From contig JALRKY010000025.1 of the NCBI GenBank assembly GCA_023260985.1, positions 1 through 42,224 of the forward strand: a DNA stretch of 42,224 nt, written 5' to 3'. Position numbers and translations under genes: made by a program. The notes beneath the pieces are model-generated. The model was not told where the DNA came from. It searched no databases and saw nothing but the letters and a program-made list of their open reading frames with translations. Below are positions 1 through 7,699 of the stretch, piece after piece (position 1 is the stretch's first letter; every line of letters begins with the position of its first letter). The DNA comes from Altererythrobacter sp. (lineage in GTDB: Bacteria; Pseudomonadota; Alphaproteobacteria; Sphingomonadales; Sphingomonadaceae).

Positions 1-59
1 AACGATAGAGACGGACGATTGGGAAGGTCAAAGAAGAAATATTCACGAAAGGTACTATA

Positions 60-533
60 ATGAAAAATAGTCATCTTTTACCCATCACCTTCGGCATCTG
101 CTGTACTCCTTTAAATGCTATGACACAAACGGACGATTACATATATCTGGAATGCAATCTACAGTCAGCAGTCTATGACTGTAGTAGAATTCAAGAAACC
201 AACACGTGCGATTATTCTACATATTTTCAATTCACAGATTTCTATAGGTTTAGTGAGTCAAAAAATGATATTGGCGAATGGTATGTCGAATATAATGATT
301 ATCAAACTCTGTGCAAAATAATGACTTGTGACATAGGAAAAGAAGTAATTTACTGGGGTAAATCGGTCGATCCCGATGGATATACGTCCTGGTCAATGCA
401 AATAAATAGACTGACAGGTGCCTTCAGTGGAGATAATAGAATAAATGCTAATCAACCAGACGGCAGTATGTACAATATTTCAGGTACCTGCACACAAGGT
501 GAATCAAAGATAAGTAAGTTTAGAAAATTCTGA
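60..533 (+). CDS. Exported cysteine-rich protein of unknown function
   Basis: This 157-residue protein was not recognised. It begins with a short Lys-containing start and a hydrophobic stretch (about residues 5-20) that looks like a weak signal peptide. The rest is polar with six cysteines (LEC, YDC, NTC, TLC, MTC, GTC), as expected of a disulfide-bonded periplasmic or secreted protein. The C-terminal part has a W..QINRLTG stretch followed by SGTC, a pattern also hinted at in the protein at 2510-2995. The start is supported by AAAGG seven bases upstream. The gene is much more A/T-rich than the chromosomal genes and even than the polymerase gene of the same element, so it was probably acquired separately. 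No function is proposed. Confidence 0.7.
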   Translation: MKNSHLLPITFGICCTPLNAMTQTDDYIYLECNLQSAVYDCSRIQETNTCDYSTYFQFTDFYRFSESKNDIGEWYVEYNDYQTLCKIMTCDIGKEVIYWGKSVDPDGYTSWSMQINRLTGAFSGDNRINANQPDGSMYNISGTCTQGESKISKFRKF

Positions 534-616
534 TTATAAAATTCAGAAAACGTCATCAGTTGAAATAACCGGTTGAACGCCTTGAGGTTTTTGAAACCCA
601 AAACCCGTGCACTTTA

Positions 617-666
617 ATATCCTATTATCTTATAATGCGACAAGACATTAATATAATAGGATTTTC
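617..666. repeat. Perfect 10-bp inverted repeat upstream of the integrase, covering its ribosome binding site
   Basis: ATCCTATTAT at 620-629 and ATAATAGGAT at 654-663 are perfect reverse complements, separated by 24 bases, and pairing continues outward by two more bases after one mismatch. The right arm contains the AGGA that serves as Shine-Dalgarno for the integrase ATG at 673. The spacer contains TATAAT at 632-637, a possible -10 element, but no convincing -35 was seen. The repeat could be an operator, a recombinase binding site, or an RNA hairpin that hides the ribosome binding site in transcripts from upstream. Confidence 0.6.
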
Positions 667-672
667 TAAAAA

Positions 673-1263
673 ATGGGTATCGGGAAGCAGGCAAAGGTTC
701 TCACCAAAAAGCAATCCGAGATGGTGCTCACGCATCTGGGGCAGCACACGCAGAACGGTGTTCGAAACCAGCTGATCTTCCTTTTGAGCATCAAGAGTGG
801 GTTGCGAGCAAAAGAGATCGCCAACCTCAAATGGGACATGGTGCTGGATTGCGAAGGTGCCGTTGGTGATACCATCAATCTCCCCAACTCATCATCGAAG
901 GGTAACAGCGGCAGGGTGATTCCGCTTCACGCCAAGGTTCGTGAACTGCTCATTGCAATGCTGGAGCAAGCACCGATTGCATTGCCAGACGAGCACATCA
1001 TCAAGTCGCAGCGCTCGAAATCTGTGTCAGCACAGGTCATCGTCAACATGTTCCAGGGTTGGTACCGGGAAATGGGTCTGATCGGATGTTCATCTCACAG
1101 CGGCAGGAGAACATTCATCACCGATGCTGCAAAGAAAGTTTCGCAAGTGGGTGGAAGCCTGCGAGATATTCAGATCATGGTCGGGCACTCATCCCTGCAA
1201 ACCACACAGCGCTACATCGAGTACGATACAGCAGCGCAGCGAGCTCTGATCAATCTGCTCTAG
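673..1263 (+). CDS. Tyrosine recombinase/integrase, compact catalytic-domain type
   Basis: A 196-residue tyrosine recombinase that would catalyse integration or excision of the element. The full catalytic set is visible: Arg in SGLRAKEI (about residue 45), Lys in the SSSKGNSG hairpin, His-x-x-Arg in HSGRR, His in GHSS, and the nucleophile Tyr in RYIEY near the C-terminus. It lacks the N-terminal core-binding and arm-binding domains of phage integrases, so it is FimB/FimE-sized (about 200 residues) rather than a 400-residue integrase. It may be naturally compact, since the catalytic part is intact and has its own ATG with AGGA ten bases upstream inside an inverted repeat. It is transcribed in the same direction as the other element genes and lies about 5.1 kb from the tRNA-Lys end. 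Confidence 0.85.
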   Translation: MGIGKQAKVLTKKQSEMVLTHLGQHTQNGVRNQLIFLLSIKSGLRAKEIANLKWDMVLDCEGAVGDTINLPNSSSKGNSGRVIPLHAKVRELLIAMLEQAPIALPDEHIIKSQRSKSVSAQVIVNMFQGWYREMGLIGCSSHSGRRTFITDAAKKVSQVGGSLRDIQIMVGHSSLQTTQRYIEYDTAAQRALINLL

Positions 1264-1507
1264 AATGCGTTTTAATGCGCTCTAAAGCGATGCTGGTATG
1301 GATGCAGGGAAGGGTGGTCACATCGACCTTCCCCGGTTTCTGGTTGGAAACAAACTTTAACTCCATTGGACATCTCCTTTCGGTTGATATCCCGGGGTCC
1401 GGTCATTTGTTTTTGAATTCCATGGGCGTCGTAACTCCACTGCAACATGGAAAAATCGAGCTCACCTACCTGCTCAGTGAGTAGGATAAATTTGGATTGA
1501 AAAAGTA

Positions 1508-1523
1508 AATGCCCGAAGGCATT
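1508..1523. other. Small hairpin upstream of the exported-protein gene
   Basis: AATGCC-CGAA-GGCATT is a perfect 6-bp stem with a four-base loop, lying 26 bases before the chosen start at 1550. There is no following T run, so it does not look like a simple terminator. The remainder of the 286-base interval between the integrase and this gene shows no other gene or clear signal. Confidence 0.35.
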
Positions 1524-1549
1524 GTGTGAGTTCGTTCTTGGGTAACAGC

Positions 1550-2353
1550 ATGGGGCGTATGTGTAGAAAAAATAGCTGGCGGAGCGTATCACTTGTCATC
1601 GCCCTTACGCTCTCAGTCCCTGCTCATGCAGGAATTGATCGGATAGACTTTAAGTATACCAGCCTGGCTCACCTTGGGTTCGGTGGCTCCGTTGTGACAA
1701 CGCCGCAAGACCCGCAAGAGACACTTGATCTGGTCGCTAACTTCCTTCGATCTAACGGTGTGACTGTCACTAAAATTGAAGAAGGAAAAAATAGGTTTAC
1801 GCAAACTGAAGGTGATCGAGCGTGTGAAGCTTGGGTTCATGCTATCTACAAGGCTGAATGGTCAGCTTTTTCCCGCAACAAGCTCAAAGAATACAAGAAA
1901 ATTGATCGATCAGGGCAACCAGCTGGATGCTCTTCCCCAAAAAATCATTGGGTACAATATGGGTACTCAGTTCGACCTATGGAAACAGGTGTTAGTTACA
2001 CCATACAAGGACTGATTGATCGTCCGATTACTTTTAATCAAAGCGGCGTCCGTCCTTCGTTTAGCACCATTTTTAGCGGATATAGCACGGCAAACGTCAT
2101 CGGTATGGTCCCAACGCTATCGTCTAACACAACTAATTTTCAGACAACCTTCGTCATTCAAATTTGGAAGGACGCCAGCGACGATCGTACGTCAGTTTTC
2201 GCCTTGGCAGCCCCACGGGCTGATGGTGTGGAACCTGGACCAGGAGCATCTATCGGACATTTTTACCGCCCATATGCCGATGGTACGATTGAAAGTGTTG
2301 CAGTAGGTAACATCCTAAGTTTCGTTACGCAGAAGGCGATTACTGGAAAGTAA
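1550..2353 (+). CDS. Exported protein of unknown function
   Basis: This 267-residue protein was not recognised. It opens with a classical Sec signal peptide: a basic n-region with several Arg/Lys, a hydrophobic core (SVSLVIALTLSV) and an AHA cleavage site before GID at about residue 27. The mature part has only two cysteines (ACEAW and GCSSP, which could form one disulfide), many Ser/Thr, and a segment LVANFLRSNGVTVTKIEEG that suggests an alpha/beta domain. The reading frame is open further upstream to a GTG at 1526, but the ATG at 1550 gives the better signal peptide; the Shine-Dalgarno is weak for both. It sits between the integrase and the polymerase as cargo. A periplasmic or secreted location is likely; the function is unknown. 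Confidence 0.65.
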   Translation: MGRMCRKNSWRSVSLVIALTLSVPAHAGIDRIDFKYTSLAHLGFGGSVVTTPQDPQETLDLVANFLRSNGVTVTKIEEGKNRFTQTEGDRACEAWVHAIYKAEWSAFSRNKLKEYKKIDRSGQPAGCSSPKNHWVQYGYSVRPMETGVSYTIQGLIDRPITFNQSGVRPSFSTIFSGYSTANVIGMVPTLSSNTTNFQTTFVIQIWKDASDDRTSVFALAAPRADGVEPGPGASIGHFYRPYADGTIESVAVGNILSFVTQKAITGK

Positions 2354-2509
2354 AGCGCTGAACATGTGCTAGTATTCAGATCCTGAAGGCAATGTGGGAA
2401 GCGCTAGAGCCACTTGCGCAGTTTCGGGGGATTCTTCAGAGCGAAGAGTTTGCAGGGATCTTTTGCGAAAATAATGACTTGTAGGCTGATCGGTGGTAAG
2501 GACCTTGCA

Positions 2510-2995
2510 ATGAAAAATGCTAAAAGTGCCGCCTTACTCTTTCTAATCGGTTTGACAGCATGCTCTGACGCAATGGCTGAGGCACTCCAAGTCAGATGCA
2601 CGGGAATTCAAACGTATACCGGGATGATGGGAACAGAATTGGAATTTATAAGCAGTGATTTGTTTGAGGCAACATATGAATTTGATGAAAATAATAAGAA
2701 AATATACATTCATATGCCTGCTTCAAAAGAACTAAACCTACCCAATCAAAGGCATCCATGGTGCTTAAATGGTTGCAATACTGTCTTTCGGGCAGAGTCA
2801 ATCATTTCCATAAGGCAAGAAGATGTTAAAAATAACAGGATGTATCAGGCTGCATTTTTTTTCGATCGTAGAAATTTTACACTAAAAATGGTGCGGGGAT
2901 CGGAGGGGAGTAGCCAAGTGACAGATGCTTCTTGCAAAGAGGTCGTGATTAGAGATTACCAAGACTTCCCTTCTTCAGGGGGTGAAAATTGGTAA
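2510..2995 (+). CDS. Small exported protein, possible lipoprotein, unknown function
   Basis: A 161-residue protein starting at an ATG preceded by a strong AAGGA seven bases upstream; the frame is open further upstream but this start has the better ribosome site. The N-terminus is a signal sequence with a lipobox LTAC (Cys at about residue 18), so it may be a lipoprotein. A type I cleavage after AMA a few residues later is an alternative. The mature part has four cysteines (VRC, PWC, GC, ASC), with a CxxxC pair in the middle, and a YEFDENNKKIYIHM stretch typical of small beta-rich proteins. The layout, with an early Cys, a central close Cys pair, an aromatic I/F-D/N-R stretch and a final Cys, parallels the protein at 60-533. 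The two may be distant relatives. Function unknown. Confidence 0.7.
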   Translation: MKNAKSAALLFLIGLTACSDAMAEALQVRCTGIQTYTGMMGTELEFISSDLFEATYEFDENNKKIYIHMPASKELNLPNQRHPWCLNGCNTVFRAESIISIRQEDVKNNRMYQAAFFFDRRNFTLKMVRGSEGSSQVTDASCKEVVIRDYQDFPSSGGENW

Positions 2996-3075
2996 TTGTG
3001 TGTCACTCACACCCATAAACAACTTTTACGAATTTTTTGCTCGGTAGCGGAAATCCCTCATGCTAACCAAGCAGC

Positions 3076-5955
3076 ATGGTGTCTCCGGATCAAGGCTTGC
3101 TGATCACCCCACCTCACGTTCAAGGAGGTGTCAGGAAATCATATCCAATCATCTTGAGCAACTTTTCCCGTCCGGTTCCTAGAAACTTCAAGGGCGACAA
3201 GAGGTATTTGGTGATCGGGTTCGATACCGAATACCAACGAACAACAACAACCCAGGTACCTGGAGAAGGTGACGAGTTCGACAACGAGGTTTTGTCGTAC
3301 CAGTACGCCTGCATGATGGTTGATGCCGACAAGGCATTCGAACACCAAAGCTGGAGCGGGATCATTATCCCCGAAGGTCCAGGCGTCGAGGACCGTCTGA
3401 CGCTGTCGGAGTTCATTCGCTTTGCGCTTGGGCACGGAATTGCCGAGTTCCCCGACATCAGCATACCCAACGATGTCTACCTGGTTGCGCACTTTACGAG
3501 AGCTGACATCCCGGGCTTCAAGGACTTCAAGGATGACGAGGCATCTAGAGCCAATCTGAATCTCGAGAACATCCGCAACACCTTCATCAACGTGAAGCAG
3601 GACATCGTCGTGCCTCTCAAAGGCGATGACGACCCAAATTCAGAGGTAAAACTCAACGTCAAAGTCCGGGACACGATCACGCTCGCTCCCACCGGGAAAG
3701 CCAAACTGGACGACCTTGGATCGGTTCTCGGCTTTGAGAAAATTAAAATCCATGCGGACCCATCAAAGGAGCTCGATCTCAAGCGCAACATGAAGTCGTT
3801 CATGGAGGGCGATTGGGAGGCGTTTCGAGCCTATGCAATTCGGGATGCAGAAATCTGCACTCGCTACACCGACCGCATGATTCATCTCTACAAAAGGGAA
3901 ACAGGACGCTTCAAGCTGCCTATTACGCTCACGCAAATAGGCGTCGATCTTATCCGAGAGCATTGGAGAAGCGTTGGCATCGATCCGCTGGCGATCGTCG
4001 GCAAGGAAGAGGTCGGCGCTCGCTACTTCAGCAAGAAGCACAACCGATACGTCAACACGAAGAAGCTCGTTTCCAAGAAGCACCTGCACTGGGTCGAGGA
4101 CTTCATCACCGAGTGTTATCATGGTGGCAGGAACGAGCAATTTTGGTTTGGACCAGGCTTCAAGGATGTTTGGTACGACTACGATCTAACCTCGGCATAT
4201 CCGTCTGCCATGGCGCTCATTGGGCATCCAGACTGGTCCAAAATACGGCACCTGCATTCGATCGAGCAGGTTCTGTTCCAGAAAGATCATCCTGACCGAT
4301 ACCGCTATCCTGCCGATCTCGTATTCGCTGAAGTCAGTTTCGAATTCCCCGAGAACGTCAGGTATCCGTGTCTGCCTGTCAGAACTGAAAACGGTCTCAT
4401 CTTCCCGAGGAAGGGATATTCATCGACGCATATCTCGGAGATCATTCTTGCCCACAAGCTCGGTGCCAAGCTTGGGTTTGAGTTTGGTGTTGAGATCGAC
4501 AACGAGAGGCACGGCTACAGCAAGGGGATCGAGAGACCCTTTAGAGCATTCACCAAAAGCTGCATCGATCGCCGAAAGCAGAGCCCCAAGGGATCGCTGG
4601 AGAATCTCTTTTGGAAGGAGCTCGTAAATTCCACCTACGGAAAGACGGCTCAGGGTCTTCGGGAGCGCAGGGTCTACGATCTTAGGGATGCAGAGACCAA
4701 GCGGCTTGAGCCCAGCAAAATCACCAACCCTGCGTACGCATCCTACATCACGGCTTTTTGTCGGGGCACGCTGTCGGAAATCATGAACAATCTGCCTTCG
4801 ACGGTAGATGTGTTCAGCGTGACGACCGATGGTTTTCTAACCAACGCCACGCCTACCCAGATGGAAAAAGCCACCTCTGGCGTGTTGTGTAAATATTATA
4901 AGTCAGCTCGCAGGTTCCTTGGCGGAACCGAAGACATCTACGAGGTCAAGCACCTCATCAAGCAGCCCTTAGGGTGGAGAACGAGGGGTCAGTCAACCAT
5001 TCTGCCGTCCGAAAAGGTTGATTGGAAGCTGACATCCAATCCTGCCGAAGCCGACAATGAGAGCATGAGGTGCGTCTTGGCAAAAGGCGGCATCAAGCTA
5101 GACCATATTCTGACCAAAGTTGAAGAGACCCGGGAGATAAACAAGCTCTTTTTCGATCGTGACCCTGGACAGAAGATGAGCGTCAAGTTGGGTATGGGCA
5201 TCCGGTCGATGTACGAGGAGGGCACGGATTTCGTCGACCGCACGATGATCAAGAAGCTGTCGATGGAATACGATTGGAAGCGCCGACCACACTACGTTGG
5301 CGAGGTAGGCGTCGAAATCGATGGTATCGACTGCAAGACGCATCTCTTCTTCTCGACCAAACCTTGGGACTCGGTGGATCAGTTCCACAAGGTCAGAGCC
5401 TACTGGGAGCAGTACAACCTAGAGGCACCACACTGTCTCAAGACCAAGTCTGACTACGATGATTTCAAGAGCTACCTGGATGGCAAGCTCTCGATCGAAG
5501 CCTCAATGGATGACGATGAGAAGGTCGGAACCTACATCCGCAAGAAGGACGGTCTGAAGCATCGCATCAGGCAGCAGGTCACGATTGCTTGGTACCTTCG
5601 GAAAGCTGGCACGCACACCTTACGCTACCAGGCGATGGGCAACGAGAAGTTGTTCCCTACCGCCAAATTGAAAGCCAAGGATTTTGCCAGTTACCTCTCA
5701 GCGCTGCTGCAGATGGAGATCAGCGTTTCCGATGTCTACAACGCTCGGAAGGCGAAGGTATTTACGCCACATCAGATACCCAACACCCTCGAGACAAGAT
5801 CGTTTCTTCGAGAGATCAAAGCCAACCTCTTTCCGCAGCTCGTGATCGACGAATTCCTTACTAAAACAGGTGAGTTTTCGATCGAGGGGTGTGCTTTGGA
5901 GGACTGTTCCTCGTCTCGAAAGATGTTGGGAAACTTATCTCCGCAAATCGCTTAA
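3076..5955 (+). CDS. Family B DNA polymerase, protein-primed/primer-independent type (piPolB-like)
   Basis: A 959-residue DNA polymerase that probably replicates the element. An N-terminal 3'-5' exonuclease is visible: Exo I as FDTEY (D50, E52), Exo II around HFTRADI (D144) and Exo III as YAIRD (Y253, D257). The YxGG linker motif typical of protein-primed PolBs is YHGG (348-351). The polymerase domain has motif A as YDLTSAYPS (catalytic D370), motif B as KELVNSTYG (K514 to G522), motif C as VTTDGF (D585), and a later KxY-like stretch in MEYDWKRRP. Motif C is not the canonical YxDTDS: only one Asp is kept, in TTDG. The first ~40 and last ~250 residues have no recognised domain. Such PolBs occur in pipolins, mitochondrial plasmids and protein-primed phages; no terminal-protein gene is evident. 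The start ATG has a weak ribosome site. Confidence 0.85.
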   Translation: MVSPDQGLLITPPHVQGGVRKSYPIILSNFSRPVPRNFKGDKRYLVIGFDTEYQRTTTTQVPGEGDEFDNEVLSYQYACMMVDADKAFEHQSWSGIIIPEGPGVEDRLTLSEFIRFALGHGIAEFPDISIPNDVYLVAHFTRADIPGFKDFKDDEASRANLNLENIRNTFINVKQDIVVPLKGDDDPNSEVKLNVKVRDTITLAPTGKAKLDDLGSVLGFEKIKIHADPSKELDLKRNMKSFMEGDWEAFRAYAIRDAEICTRYTDRMIHLYKRETGRFKLPITLTQIGVDLIREHWRSVGIDPLAIVGKEEVGARYFSKKHNRYVNTKKLVSKKHLHWVEDFITECYHGGRNEQFWFGPGFKDVWYDYDLTSAYPSAMALIGHPDWSKIRHLHSIEQVLFQKDHPDRYRYPADLVFAEVSFEFPENVRYPCLPVRTENGLIFPRKGYSSTHISEIILAHKLGAKLGFEFGVEIDNERHGYSKGIERPFRAFTKSCIDRRKQSPKGSLENLFWKELVNSTYGKTAQGLRERRVYDLRDAETKRLEPSKITNPAYASYITAFCRGTLSEIMNNLPSTVDVFSVTTDGFLTNATPTQMEKATSGVLCKYYKSARRFLGGTEDIYEVKHLIKQPLGWRTRGQSTILPSEKVDWKLTSNPAEADNESMRCVLAKGGIKLDHILTKVEETREINKLFFDRDPGQKMSVKLGMGIRSMYEEGTDFVDRTMIKKLSMEYDWKRRPHYVGEVGVEIDGIDCKTHLFFSTKPWDSVDQFHKVRAYWEQYNLEAPHCLKTKSDYDDFKSYLDGKLSIEASMDDDEKVGTYIRKKDGLKHRIRQQVTIAWYLRKAGTHTLRYQAMGNEKLFPTAKLKAKDFASYLSALLQMEISVSDVYNARKAKVFTPHQIPNTLETRSFLREIKANLFPQLVIDEFLTKTGEFSIEGCALEDCSSSRKMLGNLSPQIA

Positions 5956-5976
5956 AATGCGGGAGTGTTCCACGGG

Positions 5977-6004
5977 TTGATCACGAAACCGCTGATGTTA
6001 CAAT
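5977..6004 (+). promoter_or_regulatory. Candidate sigma-70 promoter for the small acidic protein
   Basis: TTGATC (5977-5982) and TACAAT (5999-6004) are separated by 16 bases, matching four and five of six consensus positions. The predicted start of transcription is around 6010, just upstream of the TAGGAG ribosome site at 6014-6019. The small gene may thus be expressed independently of the polymerase. Confidence 0.4.
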
Positions 6005-6025
6005 CAAATATTATAGGAGTTGGAT

Positions 6026-6289
6026 ATGAAATTAGGTGAAGTAATTGCCGACGATTGGTTCAGCGGCGTGATGGATACTGTGAGAGACGAGTTCGCAGAT
6101 AATGAAGCCAGGCTAGCCGAAATTCTAGATATGGACATCAGTCAAATCACTAACGGCTTGGTGGAAGACCTTGAAAAATTGCGAAATGTTGAGACCGAGG
6201 CGAGGAAAGAAAGGAGACCCGTAGAGGTTGTCGAAAGTGAATTGCACAATCGGGTAGCGGCTGGGTTCTTTGATCTCGGGGACCTGTAA
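6026..6289 (+). CDS. Small acidic helical protein beside the polymerase, unknown function
   Basis: An 87-residue, strongly acidic and mostly helical protein with no recognised family. An ATG with TAGGAG six bases upstream fixes the start; a TTG two codons earlier is less likely. The sequence contains a run of Asp/Glu and Leu/Ile (DEFADNEARLAEILDMDIS), followed by a basic patch (ARKERRP), and could form a coiled coil. It has no signal peptide or membrane segment. It lies 70 bases after the polymerase, last in the element before the tRNA, with its own candidate promoter. It could be a polymerase partner, a recombination directionality factor, or a regulator; position is the only argument. Confidence 0.6.
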   Translation: MKLGEVIADDWFSGVMDTVRDEFADNEARLAEILDMDISQITNGLVEDLEKLRNVETEARKERRPVEVVESELHNRVAAGFFDLGDL

Positions 6290-6315
6290 TCAGAAGAACT
6301 AAACACAGCTCGAAA

Positions 6316-6335
6316 CAGTTTATACCTGTTTATAA
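6316..6335. repeat. Two adjacent 10-bp direct repeats near the tRNA end
   Basis: CAGTTTATAC (6316-6325) is followed directly by CTGTTTATAA (6326-6335), so GTTTATA recurs at a spacing of one helical turn. The pair lies about 60 bases from the tRNA 3' end, where integrase arm sites or directionality-factor sites are often found. This is a weak signal in an A/T-rich stretch. Confidence 0.35.
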
Positions 6336-6397
6336 CTTTTGCTTGGAACCGAGGCACACTCCTGCGCCTTGATAACCCGTTGTTTTATAAGGAATAA

Positions 6398-6473
<76 letters not shown>

Positions 6474-6583
6474 ACTCCGATCATCACAGCGGCGCGTCGA
6501 AACAGCCCCCACCCGAATCGGGAGAGGCGCTCATATAGCGCGCGTCGCAACAAAGGGAAGGGGTTGCGGCAGGGAAATCGCAA

Positions 6584-7699
6584 TCAGCGCAATCCGCGGC
6601 GCGGAGTGATGCGATTCCAGCGGTTCACCATCATCAGCATGCCGATGCAGATCATGTTCGTCATCATCGAGGAACCGCCATGGCTCATGAAAGGCAAGGG
6701 GATGCCGACGACCGGCGCGAGGCCCATCACCATCATCAGATTGATCGACATGTAGAAGAAGATCGTGGCAGTCATGCCGCCTGCCAGAAGGCGTGCGAAG
6801 CGGTCCTTCGACTTGAGTGCCACCGACCAGCCCCAGCTCAGGATCAGTGCGAAGACGATCAGGACGAAGAAGCCGCCCAGCAGGCCCCATTCCTCGGCCA
6901 TGGTGGCGAATACGAAATCGGTATGAGGTTCGGGCAAATATTGCAGGTGGCTTTGCGATCCTTCGTTGAAGCCCTTGCCGGTGATGCCGCCCGACCCGAT
7001 CGCGATCTTCGACTGCGTGATGTGGTAGCCCGAACCGAGCGGGTCGCTTTGCGGGTCGAGGAAGGTCGTGACACGGCGTTGCTGATATTCCTGCAGCCCG
7101 AAGAAGAAAGCGATCGGAGCCGCGACCGCTGCCAGCGCTCCACCGATCACGAACCAGCGCATTGGCAGGCCCGCTAGTAGCATCACCACCGCACCGCCGA
7201 AGCCGATCGCCAAAGCCGTCCCCAAATCGGGTTGCATCAACACGAGCGCCATCGGCACGCCGAGGAATCCGGCGGGGATCAACAGCGCGCGCCATGTCCC
7301 GACCATTCCGGCCGGCAGTGTCGCAAAGAATCGCGCCAGCACCAGCACCACCATGGGTTTCATCAATTCGGATGGCTGCAATTGCATGAAGCCAAGATTG
7401 AGCCATCGCTGGCTGCCGCCGCCGACGAAGCCGATCGCTTCCACCGCCATCAGCAGCACCAACACCACCGCATAGCCGGGATAGACCAGCAGCTTGACCA
7501 GTTCGTTCGGCATGACTGTGATGATCGAGGCCATCACCAGGAAGATGCCGAAGCGAAGCAAATGCGATGAGGCGAAGGGGCTGAACGAACCGCCGGCAGC
7601 CGAATAGAGCACTGCCGCACCGAACCCGACGAGCAGGAATAGCGGGATCAGCATCTGCCAGGGCTGGCGCTCAATCGGATCGGGGATGAGCGTCCTCAT
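6584..7699 (-). CDS. rodA: Rod-shape peptidoglycan glycosyltransferase RodA (MrdB)
   Basis: A 371-residue SEDS-family integral membrane protein that polymerises glycan strands from lipid II during lateral wall growth, with PBP2 as its transpeptidase partner. About ten hydrophobic segments are visible, with SEDS signatures such as GGGSQRWLNLG, QPSELMKP, QPDLGTAL and the C-terminal PFMSHGGSSM. Its ATG overlaps the mrdA stop as ATGA, so translation is probably coupled. It is the last gene of the mreB-mreC-mreD-mrdA-rodA operon. The length is normal for the family. Confidence 0.95.
   Translation of the reverse strand: MRTLIPDPIERQPWQMLIPLFLLVGFGAAVLYSAAGGSFSPFASSHLLRFGIFLVMASIITVMPNELVKLLVYPGYAVVLVLLMAVEAIGFVGGGSQRWLNLGFMQLQPSELMKPMVVLVLARFFATLPAGMVGTWRALLIPAGFLGVPMALVLMQPDLGTALAIGFGGAVVMLLAGLPMRWFVIGGALAAVAAPIAFFFGLQEYQQRRVTTFLDPQSDPLGSGYHITQSKIAIGSGGITGKGFNEGSQSHLQYLPEPHTDFVFATMAEEWGLLGGFFVLIVFALILSWGWSVALKSKDRFARLLAGGMTATIFFYMSINLMMVMGLAPVVGIPLPFMSHGGSSMMTNMICIGMLMMVNRWNRITPRRGLR

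Larger units (their letters stand above)
1..6397. mobile_element. Right-hand part of an integrated PolB-encoding element (pipolin-like), left end outside window
   Basis: The segment from the left edge to the tRNA-Lys gene is clearly richer in A/T than the chromosome to its right and contains no housekeeping gene. It encodes a tyrosine recombinase, a family B DNA polymerase, three exported proteins and a small acidic protein, all on the plus strand. It abuts the 3' (CCA) end of the tRNA-Lys gene, which is the usual attachment site of tyrosine integrases. No second copy of the tRNA 3' end was seen inside the window, so the other att site must lie to the left or be lost. The combination of integrase, PolB and tRNA site matches pipolins. 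That assignment is inference until the polymerase is placed in a phylogeny. Confidence 0.7.

Noticed and set aside
1059..1484. Plus-strand frame of 141 codons overlapping the integrase end
   Set aside because: It overlaps the integrase catalytic end in another frame and has no ribosome site or recognisable composition.
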